DNA from: Plantago ovata
Lineage: Eukaryota > Streptophyta > Magnoliopsida > Lamiales > Plantaginaceae
NCBI GenBank assembly: GCA_028274465.1
Contig: CM051456.1
Location: 92,056,753 to 92,120,752, forward strand
Reading direction: 5' to 3'
DNA: 64,000 bases
The notes beneath the pieces were generated by a model. It ran no database searches and had not been told where the DNA came from. It saw only the letters and a list, made by a program, of their open reading frames with translations. Position 1 is the first letter of the stretch; every line of letters starts with the position of its first letter. A program made the translations under genes and the position numbers. This document shows, piece after piece, positions 10,310 to 22,227 of this stretch.

Positions 10310-12148
10310 CTATTGAGGTAGTTCAATCAATCCAAGGTTATACCTTAGCATTGCGAACCTATTATCTAGTAGGGGCTTGGTAAAGATGTCAGCAAGTTGA
10401 TCATCAGTACCTACTTTCACAACCTCAATGTCTCCTTTTTCCACATGATCTCTAATGAAATGATGTCTAATATCAATGTGCATTGTCCTTGAGTGGAACT
10501 TAGAATTTTGCGTGATAGCAATAGCACTTGTATTATCACAAAAGATTGGTGTTTTCTTTGCAGAAATACCATAATCTCTTAATTGTTGCTGAATCCATAG
10601 GATTTGAGCTATGCAACAACCAGCCGCAATGTACTCAGATTCAGTAGATGAATTGGCAGGTTTGCTTCTTGCTGAACCATGATATTAATCTAGTACCTAG
10701 AAACTGACAAGTTCCAGAAGTACTTTTTCTATCAAGAGTTGATCCTCCATGATCAGCATCAGAATAACCAACAAATTCCAATCCAGAATCTTTAGGATAC
10801 CATAATCCAACATTGATTGTACCTTTGACATATTTCAGTATCTTAAGTGCCTTTTTGTAGTGTGATTCTCTTGGATCTGATTGGAATCTTGCACACACAC
10901 AAACAGCATACTGAATGTCAGGTCTACTTGCTGTTAAATACAACAAGGAACCAATGAGCTTCCTATACTTGTGTTCTTCAACACACTTATCTTCTTTAGT
11001 ATAGCTCAATTTGGTACCAACACTCATATGGATCTTTTCAGGTTTTTCTTCCTCTTTGATCCTAAACTTTATGAGCATTTCCTTTGCATACTTTGCTTGA
11101 TTTATGAATATTCCATCTTTGAGTTGCTTGACTTGCAATCCTAGGAAATAATTCAATTTACCCATCATACTCATTTCAAACTTGTTTGTCATGAGTTTGG
11201 CAAAATCATCACAAAGTTGCTTGTCCTTAGATCCAAATATTATGTCATCCACATAAATTTGAACTAAGAGTATTTTACCATCATGGTTCATGGTAAACAA
11301 AGTTTTGTCAACTTCACCTTTCTTGAAACCATTATCCAGCAAGAACTTAGCTAAGATATCATACCAAGCTCTTGGTGCTTGCTTTAGACCATATACAGCT
11401 TTCTGAAGCTTGTATACCATCTTGGTTTCTGAGGGAAGTGAAGTTCAAAGCCAGGGGGTTGTTCCAAGTAGACTTCTTCAGCAAGTTCACCATTTAAGAA
11501 TGCACTTTTAACATCCATTTGATAAACAATGAAGTCATTGTGAGCACCAAAGGCCAAGAAAAGTCTAATTGCATCCAATCTTGCAACTGGTGCATAAGAC
11601 TCATCATAGTCCAATCCTTCAGTCTGACAGTAACCTTGAGCAACTAAACATGCTTTGTTCCTTGTTACTTCACCATACTCACTCAGCTTGTTTCTGAACA
11701 CCCACTTTGTACCAATTGCTTTCTTGCCTTCAGCAAGGGGTACAAGTTTCCAGACTTTGTTCCTTTCAAATTGATCCAGTTCTTCTTGCATTGCCTTGAT
11801 CAATTCAGAATTCTTTAAAGCTTCTTCTATGGTCTTGGGTTCAATTTCTGAAACAAAGCAAGAGAACAAAGCTTCTACTTCTACGACATTTACTTCTTCA
11901 GCAAGTCCATGAGTAGTAGATCCTTTGGATCTAGTCACTTGGCGTTTGTCAATATCACCAATCATATCCGTAGATGGATGATCTCTAATCCATTTATGAA
12001 CAGGTTTTCTGCTCTTTGGATCTGGATAAGTTTGCTCATCAGCATGTGACTCTTCAATATGTACTTGCTCAGTACTCCTGGTATTTTGTTGTGTCTCTGC
12101 TGAGATACGTTCATCACCAACTGCTTGTTCAACATTGCTAGTTTGTGG
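10310..12148 (-). pseudogene. S- polymerase: RT and RNase H
   Basis: Read right to left: copia RT (frames at 11,965-11,384 and 11,420-10,641) with the [49 protein letters not shown] and [11 protein letters not shown] blocks, then RNase H to a TAG at 10,310-10,312. A frameshift near 11,400 splits RT. A small deletion near 10,655 breaks the RNase H frame just before STESEYIAAG. Upstream coding continues at 41,809 beyond the T2 insertion. Not functional as it stands. Confidence 0.85.
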
Positions 12149-13554
12149 TGTAAGAAAATATGGTCAGAGTTACCCCTAGGGTACGCAGCGGAATTTCAAA
12201 ATTTTCTTAACATGCAGGTTAATTGATCATGTATATAGCATATATATTAAACACGTTAATTAGAAGACTTACAATACTCCAAAAGCAAGCACAGGTACCA
12301 AGTCTTTGTAATAGTCCGGTGAATCTTCTCCTTCGTCGAAGTCGAAGATATCTGCAATACTTTGATTATCTACAAGACAATAAAATTTAGTTTCCAGCTC
12401 CTTGAACCTCAACCTTGGTATCCACGGATGAACAGCTTATCGGAAAGAATGCTAGGATATTCTTTGTGTGGCCAAGAAGATGGGGCGACAATTTTCCTCC
12501 GGTGAGGGGAGGCGCACGCGTGGCTAGTATGAGGTAGGGGAGAGATTTTTATTTTCTCTAAGAAAACTGGTAGAAAGAATGATCTAAAAAGTATATCAGA
12601 AGCTCTCTAATAGTCTACTATATATAGTAGTCAATTGAAGCCTAAATAATAATCAATTAGACTTCATTAAAGGAAAAAGAATCTAATTCTTATCGCACTA
12701 GGAAACCAATTCAAGTCTAGATTCATTCCCAATCAAATTAAAAACTCAATCAGGAAAATCTAACTTATCCCTTGACTTCTAATAGAGGAAGGAGTCGAAC
12801 TCCTTCCCCTACTCCAGCTATGCGCGCGCGCGTCCAAGGGAGGTTAGGTGGGTCCCGATTTTGGGACCCACTTATAATTCTAAGGCAATTCAAACTCCAA
12901 GTAGATTTTGTCCATGTGCATATATTAATTCTAAATTAACATATCCTTTCAAATCAAACCTCTATTATATTTCTAAAATACAATCTTTAATTGTATTTAC
13001 ATAAAATACAATTAATCAGCCAATTCAATTAATAATTCCAAATTATCAATTGAGCCACAAATTATTATAATTAATTACAAATCAATTATAATTCATCAAT
13101 CACAATTAATTCTAATTAATTGCAATTCCATCTTCAAGGATATTCGGATAAGCTGAATCACCACATAGTGTGACCCATAGGGCCTCATTGTATTAAGCAA
13201 GTCCTAGACTAGGCAAAATGGAATTCCTAGACGGTTCCATTTGCAATATTAATACATGAGGACGTTTGAGAGGTTTCTCAAAGCAAACCCTTTCGTTGTG
13301 AAGTCTGTTGCGCTCAACGCGGCGATGGTAACGTCCCTTCATCTGACTGACTCAAATGCATCTAGGATCGATGAAGTGTCTATCTCAATAATACATCCAC
13401 GGGCGTCTTCAGTGAGTTGCATGGTGAATCTAATATCTATTATGACTATCATAATAATATTGATACGCTAGCCAGCGGTTTAACCAATCACAACTATGAA
13501 CGACTATGAGCAGTGCTCTCCTGTGCTACACATGAGAGATGAATCCTTCACAGA
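12149..13554 (-). repeat. T2 3' LTR, truncated
   Basis: Matches the left ~1.4 kb of T1 and of the T2 5' LTR, then switches at CTTCACAGA (13,546-13,554) into RT sequence. About 700 bp of LTR, the U3 start in element sense, and the whole RNase H region are missing. The left terminus TGTAAGAAAATATGG is intact next to the TGTGG duplication. Confidence 0.88.
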
Positions 13555-14530
13555 TTCTGTTGGTGTCGACAAGTGACACTAAGCGCATATGCCACATCTG
13601 GCCTTGTGCAATTCATTGCATACATAATAGACCCTACTACCGAAGCATAGAGCACACGACTCATTGCCTTTCTTTCTTCATCAGTTTTAGGACTATCCTT
13701 AACTGATAGCACGATCCCATGCCTAGCTGGGGGAAAGCCTCTCTTTGAGTCGTCCATCTTATAACGCTTCAGTATTTTGTCGATGTAGGTGGACTGTGTC
13801 AATCCTAACATCCTTTTGGATCTATCTCTATAGATCTTTATCCCTAGGATGTAGTTCGCTTCACCCAAGTCCTTCATTAAGAAGGTACTTGATAACCAAA
13901 CTTTAGTCTCTTCTAGCATAGAGACATTGTTTCCCATGATCAAAATGTCATCAACATAAATGATCATGAAAACGACTCCCTTGTCGATGTGCCTAGTGTA
14001 GACACAGGGATCTTCTACGCTTCTGAAGAAGTCAAACGATTTGACAGCTTCATCAAAGCGGATATTCCAGCTCCTAGACGCTTGCTTTAGCCCATAGATG
14101 GATCTCTATAATTTGCTTACAGCAGTTGGCCTGGTTTAACTAATAAAACCTTCCGGTTGTACCATATAGACCTCTTTCTCAAGGTTGCCATTGAGGAAGG
14201 CAGTCTTTACATCCATCTGCCAGATCTCATAATCATAGTAGCCAGCTATCGCAAGTAGAATTCGAATAGACTTCAACTTTGCTACTGGTGAAAAGGTTTC
14301 ATCGCAATCGATGCCATACCTTTGCGTGTAGCCTTTCGCCACAAGTCTAGCCTTGTGCGTTTGTACCTTGCCATCGGTATCTGTCTTTCGTTTAAAGACC
14401 CATTTTCACCCAATAGGTCTAACCCCTTGGGGAAAGTCTACCAAGCTCCAAACTTCGTTCAGGTACATGGAGTCCATTTCCAATTCCATGGTCTCTTGCC
14501 ATTTGTCTGAGTCAATATCATTTATTGCTT
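13555..14530 (-). pseudogene. T2 reverse transcriptase, degenerate
   Basis: Frames at 14,342-14,136 and 13,967-13,548 carry copia RT blocks: YGIDCDETFSPVAKLKSIR, WQMDVKTAFLNG, then IIYVDDILIMGNN with the YVDD catalytic residues, and the RT tail ending in TRPDVAYALSV. The segment between them (14,135-13,968) has lost its frame. Coding stops at 13,555, where the LTR begins through a deletion, so no RNase H follows. Confidence 0.8.
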
Positions 14531-15988
14531 CTTTGTAGGTCTCGGGGTCTTCCCGATCTGATTTCTTCAAGTTCACTGATGTGTTCTATCATAAGGCTTT
14601 GCTTATGAGGTCCTTTTGGGATCCTCTTCGACCTACGGAGCTCGACTGGTGCTTCTGTCTGCGTTTCCGGTGCTTTTCTTTTCTGGCTTCGTGTAACACG
14701 AACATTATCAGTGGGCACTGATGCATCCGTTCGCGCGTTGCGACCCCGTTCCCTAGCGGGAGGCTGCTCTTGTGCAACTTGTTGCACGGGTTGATTGACA
14801 ACGGGTTCTATTGGTGTGGTTTCAACTGTTGATCTAATCACAGGACTCCCACTGACTATGACATGCCTAGCAAGTGTCATATCATTACCCTTGTCTGCTT
14901 CGAAAGCTCCCACTGAACTCGAGTCCAACTCAGAAGATTTAGTGAACTCATGTTTGCGCGTGTCAAAGTCTTGAATTTCTTCAAGTTCTATCATGTCATC
15001 TAACCTCTCCTCTTCGAGGTATTCTTCTTCTAAAAACTTGACGTTTCTAGATACTATCACCTTCTGATCTTCAGCATGATAGAATTCATAGCCTCTCGTC
15101 TGACGAGGATAGCCTATGAAATATACTTTGACACCATTGGCATCTAACTTATCAGTGAGCATCAGTTTGACTATCGCAGGACAGCCCCAAGGTCTAAGAT
15201 AGCCCAGTGAGGGCTTCTTTCCTTTCCATAACTCATAAGGAGTTTCTCCACTGATTTAGATGGTACACGATTCAGAATGTAGATTGCAGTTTGTAGCGCA
15301 TATCCCCATAGATATTTTGGAAGAGTCGAGAATCCAATCATTCATCTCACCATGTCTAACAGGGTTCGATTCCTTCTCTCAGACACACCATTTAATTATG
15401 GTGTTCCAGGAGGGGTCCATTGCGATTGAATTCCATTCTCCTTTAAGTAGTCGATAAATTCTTCACTAAGGTACTCACCTCCTCGATCTGATCGAAGAGT
15501 GACTATCCTTAGGTTCAATTCATTCTCGACTCATTCCCAAACTCCTTGAATTTCCCAAAGGTCTCGGATTTATTCTTCATAAGATAAATATATCCATACC
15601 TTGAGAAATCGTCAGTAAAGGTAACGAAGTAAGGATAACCCCCACGCGCATGGACTGAAAAAGGTCCACATACATCGGTATGTATGAGCTCTAAGCAGCG
15701 AGTGGCACGAACACCTTGTCCAACAAAAGGTTTGTTCGTCATCTTACCCTTAACACATGATTCGCATGTACCATATGATTCAAAATCAAATGGTTCTAAG
15801 CAGTCCAACTTCCTTAGTCTTTGAATCCGTGTTTCATTAATATGGCCTAGCCGACAATGCCATAGTTAAGATGGATTATTCTTCTTACTTGCAGACGGTT
15901 GCTTGTTATGTATTTGAAATAAAGGTAGAGTACTTTGCGAAATATATAAACCATTCACTAAGCGAGCTTTTCCATAATACTGGTATTA
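14531..15988 (-). pseudogene. T2 integrase and linker, degenerate
   Basis: Right to left: a broken HHCC zinc-binding region (LWHCRLGHIN ... CESCVKGKMT, with a stop before LWHC). Then comes the start of the catalytic core (HTDVCGPF ... FTDDFSRYGYIYLMKNKSE) in the frame 15,808-15,515, a stretch without a clear frame, and an integrase C-terminus plus acidic linker in the frame 15,162-14,518 (GYPRQTRGYEFYHAED). The second catalytic Asp and the Glu fall in the scrambled part. Pre-RT linkers of this family typically carry the RRSKRIPKGP block, visible near 14,620. Confidence 0.75.
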
Positions 15989-17060
15989 TTAACAAGTATT
16001 ATTAGCAAATCGAAAGGAAAAATCCAAATTGTCCAACAATGGAATGGAAATAATATTTCTGACAATGGATGGAACAAAATAAACGTTATCAAGTTCTAAA
16101 CATTGTCCTGAAGGTAAATCTATATTGCAGCGTCCAACGCGTTTGGCTTCAACTGGATTGCCGTTCCCAACATGCAAGTCGATTTCACCTTGCTTGACTA
16201 GTCTGTGATCAATTAGCCCATGCACATTATTAAAAATGTGTGAGCCACAGGCTGTATCTAATACCCAACCATTGGAGTCAAAAGTAGTCATGTTCATTTC
16301 AATAACAAACATACCTGAGCTAGAAGCCGGCGGCTTCTTAGCTTGATCTGCCTTTAGCTTAGGGCAATCTTTCTTCCAGTGGCCCTTGAGTTTGCAATAG
16401 AGACAAATCTCCATCCTAAGTCGAAACTTAGCCATCTTACGATTGCGTCCATTCTTGCCACCCTTGTTCCTTTTGGGTCTACGATTGACCCTTAGAAACT
16501 CGTTGGCAATGGGTTTCTCAGCAATCGACTCTGTTGCTACCCCGACATTGGGATTCTGAATAGATTGCAACAATCTTTGCACGATCAAGATAATTGAAAC
16601 CTTAGCTTCTAGCTCCAAGCCATATCCAACAAGTTGAAAGAGAAAATCAATCACTGACTTGACTTGTTCAGGTGACAGCTCTTCTGTCCCAAGTCTTTGG
16701 ATAAGCATGATCTTGATAGCTTCGAACCCTTCACACATCCTTGGAGTGTCCAAGAATGAGGAGAGATATTTCACAATCTCATTCGGTTCCTTGTCTCGAC
16801 ATGGTCCAACCATATTGTAAAACATTGCATTCAGCAACAAATTCTTTACAAACTCGGCCTTTTCCACTGACATTTCATAATAGCAATCATAGGTTGCCGT
16901 AGTGAATTCAGTGGGAGGTGGAGGGATATGTTCGTCTAACACATACTCAACCTCGTTGTACCATAGCACCTTTCGTACCTCATGGATCCAATCCACGTAG
17001 TTTGGTCCTGTTAGCTTTTGCAACTCCAAGTTGGCAATAAGCTCGGAGGACGGTAGCCAT
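15989..17060 (-). pseudogene. T2 gag-protease
   Basis: The frame 17,029-15,989 gives a copia gag (LTGPNYVDWIHEVRKVLW near the start), then a CX2CX4HX4C zinc knuckle (CLYCKLKGHWKKDC) and a protease segment with DTACGSH where the active site DTG/DSG-type motif is expected. An ATG at 17,060-17,058 followed by ATVL fits as the original start, but a one-base indel within the next ~20 bases separates it from the long frame. The protease runs to 15,989 and stops. It lies downstream of the split leader of T2. Confidence 0.8.
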
Positions 17061-17832
17061 TTCTATTTTCCTAAGGAGAAATAATATAGACCGAAAATAA
17101 TAAATCAACTATTGAAATACTATTTCTATATACACAGTCAACATAACTAAACAACAAGGTCCTTTAGCTGTTTAGCTCCCACTATTTCACATATGATTGC
17201 CCCCAAAACAAACATATGGGTAATGTCCAACAAGTTACCGTAGTGGCCAAGATCCAAATCCATACTATGCTATACTCCCACGGGGGACCGGTAGGACTAT
17301 CCAATTGTGTCACGCAACTCTTGGGTGTTAAATCTAATTTAACCCGATGCTCAACATATTGTACCTATCGAGGTCACTAGATACAATTTGCAGTAAGTTA
17401 TAACCATAGGCTTACTCTAATCTGACGATCACTGCGAGTCTGCAAGACGAGGTCGCCAATACAGGGAAACGAAATGAAAGTTTAGAATTAAAGCACCCCA
17501 TGGAAAGCATCTCAGAAACATATACATATACATATTTCTGCACTTATATTGGTTGGGGCTTGTAGCTTGAGGGTTGTTATCAGTCATCTACAAACAGATA
17601 ACGGCGCCGCCTACCCATCATGCATGAGCGGTCTACACGTAATGGATGCCGCCTATCCATTCTAGTTCTAAACGCGGTCAAGCACATAAAAGGCGCCGCC
17701 TACCCATACATAAAAATATGCGGTCCGATAAATAAGAGGGCGCTGCCTACCCTCGCATGCATAGCGGTCGAACGGAAAGTAAAATACGTGGTATTTAAAC
17801 ATACATTGTCAAACAATAGCATATTGAGCATA
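17061..17832 (-). other. T2 leader, gag-proximal part
   Basis: Non-coding 5' leader of T2, continuing from 39,108-39,703 on the other side of the S+ insertion. It contains a degenerate tandem repeat at 17,602-17,775 and otherwise nothing recognisable. It ends in CAAAC (17,833-17,837), the left target duplication of S+. Confidence 0.7.
17602..17775 (-). repeat. Degenerate tandem repeat in the T2 leader
   Basis: Four units of about 41-48 bp start at 17,602, 17,643, 17,691 and 17,738. Each begins with a GGCGCCGCCTACCCAT-like block and has a GCGGTC block about 25-30 bp later. Unit 2 has a perfect AATGGAT/ATCCATT stem around GCCGCCT, and unit 4 a GAGGG/CCCTC stem around the equivalent loop. Confidence 0.65.
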
Positions 17833-18017
17833 CAAACTGTTAGGAAAGTTGTAATTTTGATGAGCAATTAACCATGCTAAATTAAGGAAAGTCTAGTAAC
17901 TAGTACTCTTAAGGTCCATAGGAATTTAGAATTTTAAGGACATTGTAAAAGAGGAACGTTTGCTGAAGACTTAGATTAGGTGTTAGTTAAGATGGTTTTT
18001 ACCGCGTATGATGTATT

Positions 18018-18090
18018 TTATTTTCTGAAAAGAAAATAACTTATTGATGTTGTAGCTTATGATGTATCTTATTTTCTGAAAAGAAAATAA
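18018..18090 (+). repeat. Twin GAAA-loop hairpins in the S+ LTR
   Basis: Two copies of a nine-pair stem TTATTTTCT/AGAAAATAA around a GAAA loop, at 18,018-18,039 and 18,069-18,090. Both are kept in the 3' LTR (from about 37,635). GNRA loops are among the most stable RNA loops. Confidence 0.7.
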
Positions 18091-18577
18091 CCTATTGAAG
18101 CATTTGCTGACGATGTACTTTGTTTTTACAAACAAACTATTGAAGCATTTAGAAACCGCTCAGAATCTTGAAGATTTTTGAAGATCTGAAGACTTGAAGA
18201 ATTCGAAGATCTGAAGACTAGAAGATTGCTGAAAACTGATATCTACAAAGGCACGTGTTGCTCAGAAAGTGGAAACTTCAGCAACAACATTGCATAAGTG
18301 AAAATCTAAAAGACAGAGTAGGTTGTGCTTGCTGAAACTGAGACTAACCACTTGCTGATGGAACATATGTGACCTCTTGCTGAAAGTACTTGATTTTGCG
18401 CTCCAATGTTACTGTTTGAATTCTATTCAAATATGCATTAAATGCAAAGCTTACACACGAAGGACATGAAGACTAGAAGACAAACAAGGACGCTGCTGAA
18501 AGTACAAAAGCAAGATAGTGACATCGTAAGGAACAAAAGCCTTACAATTTGAAATTCAAACGGCTCCTTATTTTCAC

Positions 18578-18585
18578 TATAAATA
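18578..18585 (+). promoter_or_regulatory. LTR TATA box (S+)
   Basis: TATAAATA within CACTATAAATAGAGG, a classical plant TATA context, about 740 bp into the LTR. The 3' LTR has the same box at 38,195-38,202. It presumably starts the genomic RNA. Confidence 0.7.
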
Positions 18586-19483
18586 GAGGTCATCCGGCGA
18601 AGAGTTGAAGTGTGTCAACAACGTGATCAAACTCTCACTTGTGCTTAAACACACTTACCTTCAAACTCTCTATACTGCCATTGATCCGTTCCAAGACTTA
18701 AAGCTTGAAAAAGCTACTTGTGAAGAAGTAGAACAAACTCGGCTAAGAAATTAGTTAAGTGTTCTTTCTTTCGAACAAGAACAAGTCTTGACACCAGAAA
18801 CAATCAAACTTGTTTACTGCAAAGTATTCAAAGTTGTGTTTCTTAGATTACTTGTTGTAACTGAATAAGTTATAATTAAGTTATCTCACCAAAAATTCTC
18901 TAACTGAAAATACACCCTTTCAGGCGTGATATTCAGGGGGGAACTTAATCGAGCATAGTCTTGCTGATTAAAAGTACCAAGTTTGGTGGAGAACAAGGTT
19001 ACGTTCTCTAGATTAGGTTGGAGACAAAGCAAGTGTGCTTTGGTTTCTGTTGAATCGCTCTAGATAGGAGATTGTAAGGAACCTCAATCATATCTTAGTG
19101 GATTCAGTCCTAGAAAGGACAAAGTGGATTAGTTGAGAGATTACGCCACTCTCAGATACCACTATAAAAGTGTTTGTGTGATTTACTTACTGTACTTATT
19201 CAGCAAATCATATCTATCTGTACACAGTCACTCACATCACTTGGTGAAACCTTTACTTACTGAAAAAGCACTTATTGTATCAAAGACTTCCGCTCTCTGA
19301 TTTTAAGTATCAGCAAACCAAGCTACTGAAAAGTAACTTACGCTTGCTGAGAAAGTTAAGTATCAGCAAACTCATTACTGAAAAGTAATAAGCACTTGCT
19401 GAGAAAGTTTTAAACGACGAAAGTTTGAAAAGACTATTCACCCCCCCTCTAGTCTTTTCTTGTTGTTTAAAGGGACGAACAAG

Positions 19484-19495
19484 TGGTATCAGAGC
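19484..19495 (+). other. Primer binding site, tRNA-Met type (S+)
   Basis: TGGTATCAGAGC two bases after the LTR end. It matches the initiator tRNA-Met complement used by most plant copia elements. Confidence 0.92.
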
Positions 19496-19591
19496 GATGT
19501 TCTTTAACCTTCAGCACTGAACCTAGATCCCCTTAGGTGCTTTCCGTAAATCACTCTCACTTGATCAGTTTGGTAGTGCTTTGCTGACAGG

Positions 19592-19720
19592 ATGTCTTTA
19601 GGAGATGCTCCCTTGCTGAAGCTGGAAAATTACGAGAAATGACGAAACAACATGATGCTACATCTTGAGGCCATTAGTGATGAGATGGTCACCGTCATTA
19701 ATGATGGACCTATCAAGATC
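19592..19720 (+). pseudogene. S+ gag, first ~43 codons then deleted
   Basis: Starts at ATG 19,592 (MSLGDAPLLKLENY), identical in outline to the S- gag start at 45,708. A TGA replaces a TGG-type codon at codon 17. At 19,720/19,721 the sequence jumps straight into the protease (AATCTGGCACTTTGA). About 2.3 kb present in S- is missing, including the rest of gag and its zinc knuckle. ATC is shared at the join. Confidence 0.88.
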
Positions 19721-21146
19721 AATCTGGCACTTTGATAGTGGTTGTGGAAAGCACATGACGGGCAACAGGAATAACCTTATAAACTATAGACGGTGGTCTA
19801 AAGGTCCAACAATAAGGTTTGCTGGTGGAGGCTCCGGTTCTACAAAAGGCTATGGTGATGTGAAGTTAGGATGCATAACCATTACTGGAGTTCTTTATGT
19901 CAAAAATCTTAAGTTTAACCTTTTCAACATGAGTCAATTTGCTGACAAAGGATACTTCATCGAAATTAAAAGTGATGAATGTAAACTTATAGATTTCGAG
20001 ACTAAAAAGGTCATTATGATTGCAAGAAGATCAAGAGGCTTGTACACCGTTGATTGGTCTTCAGCAATCGTTGAAAAATGCCTTGTCTTAGATCACGATT
20101 GCCTTGCTGAAAAAGCATGGTTATGGCATAAACGAACAAGTCATCTAAACTTCAAGACGCTGAATAAGCTGTCTAAAAAGGCACTTGTAGTTGGATTACC
20201 TAGGGTTAGTTTTAAGAAGGATGGTGTTTGCAATGCATGTCAACAAGGAAAGCAAACCAAATCTTCTTTCAAGAACAAGGCAGTACCGTCAACTACAAAA
20301 CCTTTACAACTCTTGCACATGGACTTGTTTGAATCTTCTTCAACAAGCTATGCTGGTAAGAAGTATGGTCTAGTCGTGGTAGATGACTATTCAAGATTCA
20401 CTTGGGTAGTATTCATCAAGCACAAATCTGAAACCAAGACTGAAATACCTAACTTGCTGAATAAGCTTGAAGTCATGAAAAATGAGAAGGTAAAAGTCAT
20501 AAGGACAGACCATGGTACTGAGTTTGTAAACCAGTACATAACTGAATATTGTACCTCAAAAGGTATTCAACATCAGTTATCCTCAGTAAGAACACCACAG
20601 CAAAACGGTGTTGTTGAACGGAAGAATCGGACCCTGAAAGAAGCCGCAAGAACAATGCTTGCTGACACTGAAATAAGTGAAGCTTATTGGGTTGAAGCGA
20701 TTAATACCGTCTGTTATACTCAAAACAGATGTTTGATTACTAAGGAATACAACAAAACTCCTTATGAATTGTTTGTTGGAAGACCTCCTAACATCACTCA
20801 TCTAAGAGTATTTGGTTGCAAGTGTTTCGTTCTTAACAATGGTAGAGAATACCTAAGAACATTTCAAACAAAGGCAGACGAAGCGATATTTCTCGGCTAC
20901 TCCTTGCATAGTAAAGCTTATAGAGTTTACAACAAAAAGGTACAAAAGATTGAAGAATCAGTGCATGTTGTATTCTACGAAAAGTCACAAGGTGTGCATG
21001 CTGAAGAAGAAATATCAGAATGTATGAAAAAGCTAATCATACATGAGCAAAGAACTGAATCTGATGCCAGGCAAATCAAGTCAATTGAACTAAATGATGA
21101 TTCTGACAATGACTCTCCTCCCCCTAGTCATGACAAGCAAATCTAG
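19721..21146 (+). CDS. SIRE protease remnant and integrase
   Basis: Open from 19,665 to the TAG at 21,146. It starts with the protease active-site region WHFDSGCGKHMTGN (D-S-G motif). The integrase zinc-binding part follows (HKRTSHLNF ... CNACQQGK). The catalytic core has the three acidic residues visible as HMDLFES, IRTDHGTEF and PQQNGVVERKNR. The core is intact and uninterrupted, close to its S- homologue at 43,292-41,994. The stop at 21,144-21,146 and a TGA just after it lie in the linker before RT, in the same frame, so they are nonsense changes in an ancestral polyprotein rather than a natural end. Confidence 0.88.
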
Positions 21147-22227
21147 TCATGACAAGAAGCAATTGTCGTATAGGTAGAATCATTGTTCTCTTGCTTTGTT
21201 TCAGAAATTGAACCCAAGACCATAGAAGAAGCTTTAAAGCATTCTAAATGGATAAAAGCAATGCAAGAAGAACAGGATCAATTTGAAAGAAACAAAGTCT
21301 GGAAACTTGTGCCACTTCCTGAAGACAAGAAAGCTATTGGTACAAAGTGGGTGTTCAGAAACAAGCTGACCGAGTCTGGTGAAGTAACAAGAAATAAAGC
21401 ACGTTTAGTCGCTCAAGGTTACTGTCAGACTGAAGGATTGGACTATGATGAGTCTTATGCACCAGTTGCAAGATTGGATGCAATTAGGCTTTGCTTGGCC
21501 TTTGCTGCTCACAATGACTTCATTGTTTACCAAATGGATGTTAAAAGTGCATTCTTGAATGGTGAACTTGCTGAAGAAGTCTACCTAGAACAACCCCCTG
21601 GCTTTGAACTTCCCTCAGAAATCAAGATGGTATACAAGCTTCAGAAAGTTGTATATGGTCTAAAGCAAGCACCAAGAGCATGGTATGATACCTTGGCTAA
21701 GTTCTTGCTGGATAATGGTTTCAAGAAAGGTGAAGTTGACAAAACCTTATTTACCATGAACCATGATGGTAAAATACTCTTAGTTCAAATTTATGTGGAT
21801 GACATAATTTTTGGATCTAAGGACAAGCAACTTTGTGATGATTTTTTGCCAAACTCATGACAAATAAGTTTGAAATGAGTATGATGGGAAAATTGAATTA
21901 CTTCATAGGATTGCAAGTCAAGCAACTCAAAGATGGAATATTCATAAATCAAGCAAAGTATGCGAAATAAATGCTCATAAAGTTTAGGATCAAAGAGGAT
22001 GAGAAACCTGAAAAGATCCCTATGAGTGTTGGTACCAAATTGGGCTATACTAAAGAGGACAAAAGTGTTGAAGAACACAAGTATAAGAAGCTCATTGGTT
22101 CCTTGTTGTATTTAACAGCAAGTAGACCTGACATTCAGTATGTTGTTTGTGTGTGTGCAAGATTCCAATCTGATCCAAGAGAATCACACTACAAAAAGGC
22201 AATCAAGATACTGAAATATGTTAAAGG
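21147..22227 (+). pseudogene. S+ reverse transcriptase, broken and interrupted by D
   Basis: Open from 21,183 to 21,860 with [51 protein letters not shown] and [11 protein letters not shown]. At about 21,842 two extra T residues shift the frame (GATTTTTTGCC against GATTTTGCC in C1). At 21,967-21,969 an AAATAA replaces AAAGAA. The frame then resumes (MLIKFRIKEDEKPEK) until 22,227, where D is inserted. RNase H continues at 30,496. Confidence 0.9.

Larger units (their letters stand above)
17838..19481 (+). repeat. S+ 5' LTR
   Basis: 1,644 bp, TGTTAGGAAAG to GGGACGAACA. It contains a TATA box, four hairpins with GAAA loops centred on CTGAAAAG, a C-rich run near the 3' end, and 13 copies of TTGCTGA or its complement. 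The partner LTR is at 37,455-39,102. Confidence 0.95.
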
